Program-made: the position numbers and the translations under genes
Source: Dyadobacter sp. CY323
GTDB lineage: Bacteria; Bacteroidota; Bacteroidia; Cytophagales; Spirosomataceae
Direction: 5' to 3'
NCBI RefSeq assembly: GCF_021390245.1
Contig: NZ_JAJUXH010000031.1
Span: 1 to 62,725, forward strand
DNA length: 62,725 nt
Shown here: piece by piece, positions 9,403 to 18,448 of the stretch
Numbering within the stretch: the first letter of the stretch is position 1
Layout: each line of letters opens with the position of its first letter
The notes under the pieces: model-generated
What the model was told of the DNA's origin: nothing
The model's database searches: none
Seen by the model: the letters and a program-made list of their open reading frames with translations, nothing else

Positions 9403-11166
9403 ATGAAAAAAATAACCTTAATAATCGTCTTAATTGGACTGAGCTTTTCATGCTCTGACAGCTTTTTCGATCTGAAGCCACAAGGACGTGCGTCTTTGGA
9501 GCAATTGAGTAATAAAAACGGTGTGAATGCATTGTTGATCGGCGCTTACTCGCTTGTTGACGGAGTTGGATCCGGAAATACCGGCCGCCAGTCGACGGTT
9601 TCAAACTATGTTTTTGGCGGAATTGCCAGCGACGATGCAGTGAAAGGAACAGATGCCGGTGACCAGCCTGAACAATCATTCATTGAACAGTATAACTGGC
9701 TGTCGGACAACACCTATTTCCTCGGCAAATGGTGGCACCAATATGATGGTGTTGCAAGATGCAACGAAGTGATCCAGATTGTTAACGGTGAACTGGTTAA
9801 GGATATGACCGAAGCTGAAAAAACACAGGTTATCGCCGAAGCTCGCTTTTTGAGAGGTTTCTTCCATTTTGAAGCTAAAAAAATGTGGAACAAGATTCCT
9901 TACATTGACGAGAAAGTATATGTAGCGGCTGATCCGAATTCAACTAAAATTCCGAACACGGAGGATATCTGGCCTAAGATCGAAGCGGATTTCAAATTTG
10001 CAGCGGACAATTTGCCTACAACGCAAGCTCAAAAAGGAAGAGCTTCTCAATGGGCTGCGAAATCCATGCTGGCTAAATCACTACTATTCGAGAAGAAATG
10101 GGCAGAGGCAAAAGCTTTACTGGACGATGTCGTAAAAAATTCGGGCAAAAAATTGGTTGCCAACTACCACGACAACTACAGAACTACCGGAAACAACAAC
10201 AGCGAGTCGATTTTTGAAATACAGTTTTCTGTAAATGACGGTACGAACGGTAACAATGGTAATGCCGGAGATAACCTGAACTGGCCGTACTCTGCAAACT
10301 CTCCGGGTCGTGGATGCTGCGGATTTTACCAGGCATCACACAACCTTGTGAATGCATTTAAAACAGAAAACGGGCTGCCAATGATTGGTACTGCTGCAGA
10401 CGGAACACTCGATACTTACAACAAAGTGGATCTCCCGAATGATCAGGGAATCGTTTCTTCTGCCGCATTTACCCTCGACAAGACCGTACCTGTTGATCCA
10501 CGTCTTGACTGGACAGTTGGTCGCCGCGGTGTAAACTTCCTTGACTGGGGCCCAATGCCTGGTTCAGCCTGGATTCGTGATCAGGTGTACGCTGGTCCAT
10601 TTACCGGTAAAAAATGGATGTATTACCTTGCTGAGGAAAATAGTACTACCCACTCCACCAGCAAAAGGAACGTAAATAACAACTTCCGTATGGTTAAGCT
10701 TTCCCACGTATTGTTGTGGCTGGCTGAATGCGAAGTTGAACTTGGAAATCTGGCGGCAGCAGAGGGATATGTGAACCAGATCCGTCTTCGTGCTAAAACC
10801 GGATCCGTGCAAGATCCAACCGTTACGTACAAAGTAGAACCTTACCCAGCTGGAACATTTGCAGGCAAAGGGGCAGATTTTGCAAGAAATGCAGTAAGGA
10901 TGGAGCAAAGACTTGAATTTGCTATGGAAGGTCACCGCTTCTTCGATCTGGTTCGCTGGGGAATTGCTGAAAAAGTGTTGAACAAATATGCAGCAGAAGA
11001 AGCAGTAGCTGGAAAAGAACCATCCGGACGTACATTCAGTAAAAGAGGTTACATGGCTGGCAAAACATTTACCGCCAAAAATCTTTACTATCCGCTTCCA
11101 CAGGATGAAATTCTGAACAGCCAGTTAGACGGCAAACCAACGCTTACCCAGAATCCAGGGTATTGA
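9403..11166 (+). CDS. SusD/RagB-family nutrient-binding outer-membrane lipoprotein
   Basis: A 587-aa lipoprotein with a lipobox cysteine at C17 (GLSFSCSDS), followed by the typical SusD opening FFDLKPQGRASLEQL. TPR-like helices follow, and the C-terminal SusD domain contains RNAVRMEQRLEFAMEGHRFF, DLVRWG and LYYPLPQDEILN. It lids the SusC barrel to capture substrate. It is co-transcribed with SusC and followed by a clear terminator. Confidence 0.96.
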   Translation: MKKITLIIVLIGLSFSCSDSFFDLKPQGRASLEQLSNKNGVNALLIGAYSLVDGVGSGNTGRQSTVSNYVFGGIASDDAVKGTDAGDQPEQSFIEQYNWLSDNTYFLGKWWHQYDGVARCNEVIQIVNGELVKDMTEAEKTQVIAEARFLRGFFHFEAKKMWNKIPYIDEKVYVAADPNSTKIPNTEDIWPKIEADFKFAADNLPTTQAQKGRASQWAAKSMLAKSLLFEKKWAEAKALLDDVVKNSGKKLVANYHDNYRTTGNNNSESIFEIQFSVNDGTNGNNGNAGDNLNWPYSANSPGRGCCGFYQASHNLVNAFKTENGLPMIGTAADGTLDTYNKVDLPNDQGIVSSAAFTLDKTVPVDPRLDWTVGRRGVNFLDWGPMPGSAWIRDQVYAGPFTGKKWMYYLAEENSTTHSTSKRNVNNNFRMVKLSHVLLWLAECEVELGNLAAAEGYVNQIRLRAKTGSVQDPTVTYKVEPYPAGTFAGKGADFARNAVRMEQRLEFAMEGHRFFDLVRWGIAEKVLNKYAAEEAVAGKEPSGRTFSKRGYMAGKTFTAKNLYYPLPQDEILNSQLDGKPTLTQNPGY

Positions 11167-11199
11167 TCTAAGAAGACTCTTTTTAACCTAAATGGAAGG

Positions 11200-11225
11200 A
11201 CCGGCTCAAAAGGCCGGTTTTTTTT
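11200..11225 (+). terminator. Rho-independent terminator of the SusC/SusD operon
   Basis: ACCGGC (11200-11205) pairs with GCCGGT (11213-11218) and is followed by an uninterrupted run of eight Ts, 34 bases after the SusD stop. Confidence 0.9.
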
Positions 11226-11270
11226 ATTCTCCAACATTCATAATCTTGCAAAATAAAAACAGAGGCTACG

Positions 11271-11435
11271 ATGAAAATCAGTAATGAAACCGAATACGAA
11301 AAAGCGTCAGAAAGAGCTGATGAAATTTTTGGCGCCAAAAAAGGTACACCGGAAGAAAAGGAATTGCAGGAGCTTTTGAGGGCAATAAAAGAATACGAGG
11401 ATGATTTTATCCGGATGTTAAAGGATAACGATTAA
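11271..11435 (+). CDS. Small protein resembling the isolated N-terminal part of a HigA-type antitoxin
   Basis: A 54-codon frame. It begins MKISNETEYEKASERADEIF and continues with GTPEEKELQELLRAIKEYED. The pattern (TE-YE-A--R-DEIF, then GTPE---L--L---I--YE) is the one seen at the start of HigA/COG5499 antitoxins, which normally continue into a helix-turn-helix. Here the protein stops without any DNA-binding domain. It lies 46 bases after the SusD terminator and its stop overlaps the convergent yigZ stop. An AGAGG stretch sits about 10 bases before the ATG. It may be a small functional protein or the remnant of an antitoxin. No toxin gene is adjacent. Confidence 0.6.
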   Translation: MKISNETEYEKASERADEIFGAKKGTPEEKELQELLRAIKEYEDDFIRMLKDND

Positions 11436-12046
11436 CTGCTTTGCGTCACAATTAGATCTTTTACCTTCTCGCAGCGTGTAAAAAACGGCTCGATAAGTGA
11501 AGCCCGCACTTCCACATTCATGCGGCACTCCATTTCAAATAATTGGTTTGACGCGGCCAAGTCCAGATCCTTCACAATCTTCATTACCTCATTCATCTGC
11601 AGGTATGAAAAGCTCAATTGATAAATGCTTGAAAGATGCTTTGTCACGATCTCACCATCTGCCAGAGCCAATTCGGACGCTGATTTATAGGCATGTATCA
11701 ACCCCGGAACCCCAAGCAAAGTACCTCCAAAATATCTGACTACGACGATGATGAGGTTGGTCAGATTTTTGGAATAAAGTGTATTCAGGATTGGTCTCCC
11801 CGCAGTACCGGAAGGCTCTCCGTCATCACTCATCCGGTAAGCCATTTTGTCCGTCCCCAACCGGTAAGCATAACAATGATGTACTGCTTTTGGATGTAAT
11901 TCGCGCAAACTGGCAAGATGAAATTTTGCGTCGTCATCCGTTTGAATGGGAAATGCGTAAGCCAGAAACTTACTTCCTTTATCTTTAAAAAGACTTTCGG
12001 CAGGCCCCGCAATCGTAGAATAAGTGTCGTCAAATAACACGGGCAC
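11432..12046 (-). CDS. YigZ/IMPACT-family protein
   Basis: A 204-aa cytosolic protein with the family signature SDDGEPSGTAGRPILNTL around residues 73-90 and VVVRYFGGTLLGVPGL after it. The C-terminal half is the ferredoxin-like domain that binds nucleic acid in the family. YigZ/IMPACT proteins are linked to translation control, but the bacterial role is not settled. Its start overlaps the end of the MFS gene by 17 bases, indicating one transcript. Confidence 0.92.
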   Translation of the reverse strand: MPVLFDDTYSTIAGPAESLFKDKGSKFLAYAFPIQTDDDAKFHLASLRELHPKAVHHCYAYRLGTDKMAYRMSDDGEPSGTAGRPILNTLYSKNLTNLIIVVVRYFGGTLLGVPGLIHAYKSASELALADGEIVTKHLSSIYQLSFSYLQMNEVMKIVKDLDLAASNQLFEMECRMNVEVRASLIEPFFTRCEKVKDLIVTQSS

Positions 12047-13220
12047 GGCGTTTTCTTAATTGATAAATAGTAACGGTATAAATCAATGCGGCAAATGCGA
12101 AGGCTGCCATCGCAAAAAATACGATCGGTAAATTCTGCCTGTGATTGTCGAACAGTGATGCCGAAAGAAATGCGCCGAGACCGATTCCCGCTTCCAGACA
12201 AATGAACATGGTTGCGATTGCCCGCCCGCGATTGTGATCACCGCTCAGATCCACTGTCCAGGCGGAAAGTACCGGAGACAAAATTCCCGTCGCCATTCCA
12301 AAAAATGCTGCACCCGTCAAAAATAACACGACGGTATCCGCAAAACCGGTTATGATCATCCCAAGAATGAGAATGCCGCAGCCCACCATCGTGACCGGGA
12401 TGCGACCATGCTGGTCAGAAACTTTCCCAGCGAATACACGTATAAGAATGGAAAAAATCGTGAAGACCATAAAATAAAATCCTTTGTTCTGCAAGCCCAG
12501 ATATTCACTGAAGTCGGGCGTAACCGTTGAAACCGCACCGAAACTGAAGTAACATAAAAACGTAATAAAAGCCGGGCTAAATACGTCAGGCTCGAAGATG
12601 TCGCGCCAGGTAATCTGAAAAGATTTAATGGATAGAGGCTGTTTTTCTTTCAGCGTTTCCTTCATGTTCAACAAGATAGCGATAGAAAGCAATGCAAAGA
12701 TGGAGGAAGTGTAAAACAATGCATTGAGCGAAAATGCCTGGCTGATCATACTGCCGACAGCCGGCCCGAAAGCTGAACCAACTCCCATACACATGCCATG
12801 AACGCCCAATGCTTCTCCCCGCCGGTCTGCCGGGACAATGTCTGCCACATAAGCTGAGGTACCCGTTGGTTTGAAGCCGGTTGAAAATCCGTGAACCAAA
12901 CGTAACAGCAAAAACGGCATCACGGTAGTGAAAATGGGGTACATTAAGCCGCATACAAAGCAGACAAGCGATCCAAAAGCCATGACCGGCACTCGGCCAA
13001 CCCTGTCTGTAAGCCGGCCGCTGAATGGCCTTGATAATCCGGCCGTTAATGTAAATAATCCGATGATCGCACCTTTATAATCAGCGCCGCCCATTTTTGA
13101 AAGATATCCCGGGAGCTCGGGAATCAGCATATTGAAGCTGGAAGAAAAAAGAAAGGAACTAAGGCCCAGCAACCAAAATTGCGTCGTAAAAATGCTGGGG
13201 GAAGCGGTTTTTTGCATCAA
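12030..13220 (-). CDS. MFS transporter
   Basis: A 396-aa membrane protein with about 12 hydrophobic segments. The loop 2-3 signature GRLTDRVGRVPVM is near residue 67, and the equivalent motif GKVSDQHGRIPVT is in the second half. This is the standard drug/metabolite major facilitator layout. The substrate is unknown. It is upstream of, and overlaps by 17 bases, the yigZ-like gene. Confidence 0.93.
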   Translation of the reverse strand: MMQKTASPSIFTTQFWLLGLSSFLFSSSFNMLIPELPGYLSKMGGADYKGAIIGLFTLTAGLSRPFSGRLTDRVGRVPVMAFGSLVCFVCGLMYPIFTTVMPFLLLRLVHGFSTGFKPTGTSAYVADIVPADRRGEALGVHGMCMGVGSAFGPAVGSMISQAFSLNALFYTSSIFALLSIAILLNMKETLKEKQPLSIKSFQITWRDIFEPDVFSPAFITFLCYFSFGAVSTVTPDFSEYLGLQNKGFYFMVFTIFSILIRVFAGKVSDQHGRIPVTMVGCGILILGMIITGFADTVVLFLTGAAFFGMATGILSPVLSAWTVDLSGDHNRGRAIATMFICLEAGIGLGAFLSASLFDNHRQNLPIVFFAMAAFAFAALIYTVTIYQLRKRRARVI

Positions 13221-13304
13221 ACAAAAATACGATTAACTTCAAGAAATAGCCAGAATACTTCGTGAGCGTTTTTGCACTTGCCGGTTTTTTCCCAACTTTA
13301 AAAC

Positions 13305-14249
13305 ATGGTACGCATTTTTTACAAAGAAGGCCGGCTGATTAAGCGGGAGAATGATATTCGTGAACTGGGCAAGGTGAAAAACCTGGTTTGGGTGGATTTG
13401 CAATCTCCCAGTTCCGAGGAAGAAGAATGGGTTGAAAACAAATGCAATATCAGTTTTCAAACGCCTCAGGAGATCGTGGAGATCGAAAGCAGTTCCCGTT
13501 TTTTTGAACAAAACGAAACCATTAATGCAAACTCCAACTTCCTGAAAATCGATCGGGATGGCTACGAAACCTATCCCGTTTCTTTCATTTTATATAAAAA
13601 TGTACTTTTTACCTATCGTCGCGGCGACTCGAAAACGTTTGCTGATACGGTAAAAAAGATGAAGGTAAGCACCGAAAGTGTGCAGGATGGGGTTGATTTT
13701 ATGCTGCTTTTGCTTGAAACCAGGATAGAGGCCGACGCGGATTCGCTCGAAGGCATTTCCCGGGACATTTCGGCGATCAGTAAGGATCTGACGCACGAAC
13801 AAAAAGCGCGTCAGGAAGTGCTGATCCGGATCAGTGGCTTGCAGGAAATTACCATGATGCTTCGAGAAACCAGTATTGATAAGCAGCGCGTACTTTCAGG
13901 GATTCTGAGAAGTCAGTACTTTCCGGAAGATCGAAAAGAGCATTTAAGGATCATTTTGAAAGATATCAGCTCACTGCTTGAATATACCACCTTCAATTTT
14001 GAGAGGCTGGAATATCTGCAGAACACGTTCATGGGTTTGATCAACATTGAGCAAAGTCAGGTGATCAAGATTTTCACGGTCGTAACGATCATTTTCATGC
14101 CGCCGACGCTCATTGCAGGGATTTTTGGTATGAATTACGCACATATCCCGTCTACGAATGAACCCTGGGGATTCTGGATTTCTCTGTTTCTGATGGTGTT
14201 TTCCTCAGCGATTGTACTTTGGTTTTTCAGACGAAAAAAATGGATCTGA
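13305..14249 (+). CDS. CorA-type magnesium/cobalt transporter family protein
   Basis: A 314-aa protein with a long cytoplasmic alpha/beta and helical domain and two C-terminal membrane helices. The selectivity motif GMN is present in IAGIFGMNYAHIP at about residue 271, just after the first helix (VVTIIFMPPTLIAGI). These proteins form pentameric divalent-cation channels in the inner membrane. It is transcribed away from the MFS/yigZ pair. The 3' end lies only 3 bases from the end of the convergent mannosyltransferase-like gene. Confidence 0.93.
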   Translation: MVRIFYKEGRLIKRENDIRELGKVKNLVWVDLQSPSSEEEEWVENKCNISFQTPQEIVEIESSSRFFEQNETINANSNFLKIDRDGYETYPVSFILYKNVLFTYRRGDSKTFADTVKKMKVSTESVQDGVDFMLLLLETRIEADADSLEGISRDISAISKDLTHEQKARQEVLIRISGLQEITMMLRETSIDKQRVLSGILRSQYFPEDRKEHLRIILKDISSLLEYTTFNFERLEYLQNTFMGLINIEQSQVIKIFTVVTIIFMPPTLIAGIFGMNYAHIPSTNEPWGFWISLFLMVFSSAIVLWFFRRKKWI

Positions 14250-14252
14250 TTT

Positions 14253-15671
14253 TCACCTGTTGTAGATCGCAAACCGTCCGTCGAAAAACGACAGCTTGTA
14301 ATACGGAATGGACCTGGTACCAGCTTCGGGATAGTAAGGTTCCGGCCTGAACTTGTAGTCCATTACAATGAAATCAACGCCGTTTTTATTGGCCCAATGC
14401 GCCATTTTAACAGTCGTCATTCCTTTTTTCTTTGATTGCAGCTTGTAGTTTTCGTGGGTCAGAAGCCTGGGGTACGCCTCATACTCATTAAAAAAGAAGG
14501 TGAGCGGCACAAATCCACATGCGTCATCAGCGATTCTGGGCCTCAGTTTTTCGTACGAAACCGGCAGTGATTCCATGGTGAAATTCCGGTGGATAATTTG
14601 TCCCATTCCGAATGCCCCGATTATCAAATAAGCAGCCAGAATCACTTTTAATGCAATATTTTGAAATGGGTGAAGTTTGTAAAGCTCGTAAACCAAAATC
14701 AGCATAAATGGGATAAAGAGTATCAGATAAAGTGCCCCATTTGCTTTGGTGATCAGCCAGAAAGAGATCAATAATGCCAAAGAGTATACGCGCAACGTGA
14801 GCGGGAGCTGTGACCAAAACTTTCTCTGATGCCAGACCATGAAAGCCAGTAAAAGCGACAGTGAAATCTGCTCCGGAGAATGGAAAAATAGCCGTGGATA
14901 GGTAATGAGCTGTATAAATTTTGAATAAACCCCAAATGCATCCTGCGTTGCGGGATCATTACTGAACTGGTAACGCCAGATCTCGAATCCATTTAAAGCC
15001 TGCAAAACATCGATCCAATAAAGTAGGGCCGTGAGTCCGCCCGCGATTGCGAAAACAACGGTGTATTTATAGTTACGGTTGTAAAGTAACGCGACGAAGC
15101 CTGCGATTAGGAATATCACGCCATTTAAGTGACACAAAAAAGCCACCCCCGCTAAAATTCCCGCCAAGATCGTCTTTAATACCGTTTTTCGATCTGTTTG
15201 AATCAATAAAAACGACCCGAACCCAAATGCGGCCAGCATCATTTCCGGCCGGTTCTCAAAACTCATTTTGATTAGTAGCCGGTTAGCAAAAACCAAAATG
15301 AGGATCGCCGGCAAATACCAGGTATTCAGGCTCTTTTCTTTTTGATTGATATAAAAAAACAGCTCAAAAAGGAAAATGCAGAAGAAAATAAGTCCCGTGA
15401 ATTGTAATACCGGTAAATGAAATCCAAAAAATCGGATCATCATTGAACCGAAAAGTAGGAAAAGCTTGTGGCTCAGCAGGATTTGCTTTTCCCAGCCTAA
15501 TAATCCCCGAAAAAACTCCGATCGGATCACTCCTTCCTTCGCCAGCCAATACGATTGCTCGCCAAACCAGGCATCATCGCCGGTCGGGTATCGGTTGAAA
15601 TAGCTCAGTAAGGTGAGTGCGGCAAAGAACGAAACGATGGCAAAGAGTTTCCCTCCGGATATATTCAGCAT
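14253..15671 (-). CDS. GT39/PMT-like polytopic glycosyltransferase
   Basis: A 472-aa membrane protein with roughly 10-12 hydrophobic segments. The first periplasmic loop after helix 1 holds an acidic pair (YPTGDDAWFGEQSYWLAKEG, about residues 28-47), as in the dolichyl-phosphate-mannose/undecaprenyl-phosphate sugar transferases of the GT-C fold. It has a small C-terminal soluble domain. It follows the GT2-like gene at 15722-16675 on the same strand, so a joint role in glycan or lipid modification is plausible. Acceptor and donor are unknown. Confidence 0.75.
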   Translation of the reverse strand: MLNISGGKLFAIVSFFAALTLLSYFNRYPTGDDAWFGEQSYWLAKEGVIRSEFFRGLLGWEKQILLSHKLFLLFGSMMIRFFGFHLPVLQFTGLIFFCIFLFELFFYINQKEKSLNTWYLPAILILVFANRLLIKMSFENRPEMMLAAFGFGSFLLIQTDRKTVLKTILAGILAGVAFLCHLNGVIFLIAGFVALLYNRNYKYTVVFAIAGGLTALLYWIDVLQALNGFEIWRYQFSNDPATQDAFGVYSKFIQLITYPRLFFHSPEQISLSLLLAFMVWHQRKFWSQLPLTLRVYSLALLISFWLITKANGALYLILFIPFMLILVYELYKLHPFQNIALKVILAAYLIIGAFGMGQIIHRNFTMESLPVSYEKLRPRIADDACGFVPLTFFFNEYEAYPRLLTHENYKLQSKKKGMTTVKMAHWANKNGVDFIVMDYKFRPEPYYPEAGTRSIPYYKLSFFDGRFAIYNR

Positions 15672-15721
15672 TGAGCAAATGTATATTTCATCATTGAAAT
15701 TATGGCCAGGACAGCTTTGAG

Positions 15722-16675
15722 CTAGATAAAGCGGTAATTCCGAAATTCGAACAGCCGTTTTCCGGTCTTTTTTTCAAACCAATATAACAATGCATCTTTT
15801 AACCGGAACTTCTTTTTGGTAATATCAAGATCTACTTTCCAGTTTTGCCGGGCAATCCGCTCGTGCATCACTTTTGGATGTGTCTCCTCAAACCGTTTAA
15901 TGGAGTCGAATTCACCATAATCAAACACATCTTCCGATTTCATGATCTTTTCCCACTCTTTATCCTCGTTCCAGAACCGGCTGACATTTTTCATTTTCGT
16001 TTTCATTTGCGCCGGACTTTTTACCCAGCCATAATGATAAACGGCCGCGCCCGAATGCTTGACATTCAGCTTGGTACGGCCTTTACGAAAACCCTGAGCG
16101 TCACGAAATGCCGAAATGGGCTCTCCTGTCGGCATTTTCTCATTTCTGATAATACGGATTTCTCGGCGGTACCATTTGCGGCTGTCACCTACGTAATCAT
16201 AAGTCCCGTAAAAATGCACGTAGTCGAAAACCAGGCCTTCCACCTGCATTTCATTTACATATTGGTTGCAGGAATCGAGAATAGCGCCATGGTATTTTTC
16301 ATGTACCACCTCATCACCCTGAATGTAAAATGCCCAGTCGGAATCGGCGGATATTTGCTTCAACGCTTTGTCCGTTTCCACTGCAAGTACTTTCCCGCCA
16401 GCTCGCAAAGACATATCCCATTCCGACTCCACGATCCTGATCTTGTCGGACTTGATAGACCGGATGAGTTCCAATGTTGCATCGTCGCTATACCCCACAC
16501 TCACCAGCATTTCATCCACGACCGGCAATATAGACGTGATCGCCTCAACGATGGGATAGTCGTTAACAACGGCGTTTCTGATGATTGTGAATCCGGAAAT
16601 TTTCAAGGTACGCTGGAAATTATAGTAGTCTGTTACCCACCGTTTTCGGGCAGATGACTCATTTGAATGTGGCAA
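15722..16675 (-). CDS. GT2-like glycosyltransferase
   Basis: A 317-aa cytosolic protein. Its N-terminal GT-A part reads KISGFTIIRNAVVNDYPIVE, EMLVSVGYSDDATLELI and ADSDWAFYIQGDEVVHEKYH; the last takes the place of the DXD metal-binding motif. A basic C-terminal helix (WFEKKTGKRLFEF) may contact the membrane. The first 27 residues before KISGF are not conserved in style, so the true start may be a TTG at 16606. It is upstream of the GT39-like gene on the same strand. Confidence 0.8.
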   Translation of the reverse strand: MPHSNESSARKRWVTDYYNFQRTLKISGFTIIRNAVVNDYPIVEAITSILPVVDEMLVSVGYSDDATLELIRSIKSDKIRIVESEWDMSLRAGGKVLAVETDKALKQISADSDWAFYIQGDEVVHEKYHGAILDSCNQYVNEMQVEGLVFDYVHFYGTYDYVGDSRKWYRREIRIIRNEKMPTGEPISAFRDAQGFRKGRTKLNVKHSGAAVYHYGWVKSPAQMKTKMKNVSRFWNEDKEWEKIMKSEDVFDYGEFDSIKRFEETHPKVMHERIARQNWKVDLDITKKKFRLKDALLYWFEKKTGKRLFEFRNYRFI

Positions 16676-16704
16676 AGTTAAGCGATTCGCTCTAAGAATT
16701 CTCC

Positions 16705-16735
16705 TTGAATTTTCGGCTCAAACCGTGTAGATTTG
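16705..16735 (+). promoter_or_regulatory. Promoter of nrdB
   Basis: TTG (16705-16707), a 20-base spacer and TAGATTTG (16728-16735) match the Bacteroidota -33/-7 consensus exactly. The predicted start leaves a leader of about 75 bases, which holds the hairpin at 16745-16769. Confidence 0.7.
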
Positions 16736-16744
16736 TTTTCCTTC

Positions 16745-16769
16745 AATTCTGAGTTTTCCTCTCAGAATT
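16745..16769 (+). promoter_or_regulatory. Hairpin in the nrdB leader
   Basis: AATTCTGAG (16745-16753) and CTCAGAATT (16761-16769) form a perfect 9-bp inverted repeat around TTTTCCT. It sits 10 bases after the -7 box and 46 before the ATG, so it may be an operator or an RNA element. It is not followed by a T-run. Confidence 0.5.
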
Positions 16770-16815
16770 ACATAACGTTATCTAAAACTGATCCCCGTAA
16801 ATCATTAAACCAATT

Positions 16816-17811
16816 ATGTCACAAGCAATTACGCGCCAGGAACCCCTGCTGACCGAAGACCCGTTGCGGTTTGTTTTATTTCCGATCAAACATTCCGATA
16901 TATGGGAAATGTACAAACGGCACGAGGCTTCATTCTGGACTGCTGAGGAGATTGATTTGTCGCAGGATATGAAGGATTGGGAGAACTTGTCGGATGGTGA
17001 GAGGCATTTTATTTCTCACGTACTCGCTTTTTTCGCTGCGTCCGATGGTATAGTGAATGAAAACCTGGCGGTTAACTTTCTGAGCGAAGTACAATATGCA
17101 GAAGCGAAATGCTTTTACGGCTTCCAAATCGCAATGGAAAATATCCATTCGGAAACTTACTCGCTCCTGATCGACACGTACATTAAAGATCCTTCTGAAA
17201 AAGACCATTTACTTCGTGCCATTGAAACCGTTCCATGTGTTGGTAAAAAGGCAGAATGGGCGTTGAAATGGATTAACAGTCCGGTTTTTGCGGAACGCAT
17301 CATTGCATTCGCAGCTGTGGAGGGGATTTTCTTCTCGGGTTCTTTCTGTTCCATATTCTGGTTGAAAAAACGCGGTTTAATGCCGGGACTTTCTTTTTCT
17401 AATGAGTTGATTTCCAGGGACGAAGGCTTGCATTGCGAATTTGCCTGCTTGCTTTATACGCGCCATATCGTCAATCAGCTTGATCCTGCAAGAGTAATCG
17501 AAATTATGCTTGACGCTGTTGAAATTGAAAAAGAATTCATCACCGAGGCTCTGCCGGTTTCCCTGATCGGAATGAATGCCGAATTGATGAAACAATACAT
17601 CGAATACATTGCCGATTTCTGGCTGGAAAGATTAGGCTGCGAAAAGCAATTCGGATCAGCTAACCCATTCGACTTTATGGAGTTGATTTCACTTCCAGGA
17701 AAAACAAACTTTTTTGAAAAACGTGTCGGAGAATACCAGAAAGCGGGTGTTATGAGCGGCGTGAAAGATAAAGATTCGGGGCATAAAATTTCGTTCGATT
17801 CCGATTTTTAA
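16816..17811 (+). CDS. nrdB: Class I ribonucleotide reductase, small subunit (beta)
   Basis: A 331-aa di-iron protein that holds the radical for reduction of ribonucleotides to deoxyribonucleotides. The helices with metal ligands are visible: WTAEEIDLSQD near residue 41, EAKCFYGFQIAMENIHSETYSLLIDTY (glutamate, glutamate/histidine and the nearby tyrosine), VEGIFFSGSF and NELISRDEGLHCEFA. The sequence resembles the eukaryotic-type NrdB branch. The large subunit gene is not adjacent, which is unusual, since nrdA and nrdB are often neighbours. A strong promoter and a leader hairpin lie upstream. The C-terminus ends FDSDF, as expected for binding to the large subunit. Confidence 0.97.
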   Translation: MSQAITRQEPLLTEDPLRFVLFPIKHSDIWEMYKRHEASFWTAEEIDLSQDMKDWENLSDGERHFISHVLAFFAASDGIVNENLAVNFLSEVQYAEAKCFYGFQIAMENIHSETYSLLIDTYIKDPSEKDHLLRAIETVPCVGKKAEWALKWINSPVFAERIIAFAAVEGIFFSGSFCSIFWLKKRGLMPGLSFSNELISRDEGLHCEFACLLYTRHIVNQLDPARVIEIMLDAVEIEKEFITEALPVSLIGMNAELMKQYIEYIADFWLERLGCEKQFGSANPFDFMELISLPGKTNFFEKRVGEYQKAGVMSGVKDKDSGHKISFDSDF

Positions 17812-17840
17812 AACGGCGAAGACTTGCCAGGTTTTGGCGA

Positions 17841-17873
17841 AGACTTACCAGGTTTTGAAAACCTGGTAAGTCT
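17841..17873. repeat. Perfect 16-bp-arm hairpin between convergent nrdB and recX (AGACTT family)
   Basis: AGACTTACCAGGTTTT (17841-17856) and AAAACCTGGTAAGTCT (17858-17873) form a perfect inverted repeat around a single G. A partial direct copy (GAAGACTTGCCAGGTTTT) lies just before it at 17819-17835. It overlaps the recX stop by two bases. Similar elements built on AGACTTgCCAAG occur at 19276-19310 and 20566-20598. It is likely a bidirectional terminator derived from a dispersed repeat. Confidence 0.8.
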
Positions 17874-18327
17874 AATCTCCGGCCCCCAACTCCTTCCAAA
17901 TCAATTCACTCTCATACCCTTTCCCCAAAGCAAACCTTGCGAGTTTTTGTTTAAGTTTAAACGGATCATTTTCCGTTTTTTCCAGCAAAACTTTCTTTTT
18001 TTCTAAAAGCGTTCTCAATCCTTCAACATACGCTTTATCCTCAATTTCATTCATTCCCTTCTCAATGCTGTAATTACTCAGCCCGCGTCGTTTCAGCTCG
18101 TTCCTGATCTTCATCCGTCCCCAGTTTTTGATCCGGAACTTTCCACCGGCATAGGTTTTCGCGAAACGTTCTTCACTGAGGTAATTCATGGAAATCAGCT
18201 CCGCAATGAGTTCATCAGCCTCATCTCCCCACACTTTCCATTTTTGCAGACGCTGTTTTACTTCATCCTGGGTCCGTTCCTGATAGGCACAATATGAAGC
18301 GATTTTTTGCAGGATCAGGCGGTCCAT
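17872..18327 (-). CDS. recX: Regulatory protein RecX
   Basis: A 151-aa protein when started at the ATG at 18327 (MDRLILQKIASYCAYQERTQ). An upstream ATG at 18360 would add 11 atypical residues. It is made of three-helix repeats (DEVKQRLQKWKVWGDEADELIAELI, LSEERFAKTYAGGKFRIKNWGRMKI, LKRRGLS). RecX binds within the RecA filament groove and modulates recombination. recA is not in the window. The stop lies inside the hairpin shared with nrdB. Confidence 0.9.
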   Translation of the reverse strand: MDRLILQKIASYCAYQERTQDEVKQRLQKWKVWGDEADELIAELISMNYLSEERFAKTYAGGKFRIKNWGRMKIRNELKRRGLSNYSIEKGMNEIEDKAYVEGLRTLLEKKKVLLEKTENDPFKLKQKLARFALGKGYESELIWKELGAGD

Positions 18328-18448
18328 GAAATGAAATTTTACATTAAATATTCTTAACAACGCGCAAGAATAAAGAAAATATCAGTGACGAATACCTATT
18401 TTTGAAATTATAAAAACACCCCTAACCCCATCACAAAACCTGACTGCG

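Noticed and set aside
15845..16657. 270-codon plus-strand frame opposite the GT2-like gene
   Set aside because: Long but histidine/phenylalanine-rich and without motifs. The minus-strand gene explains the sequence.
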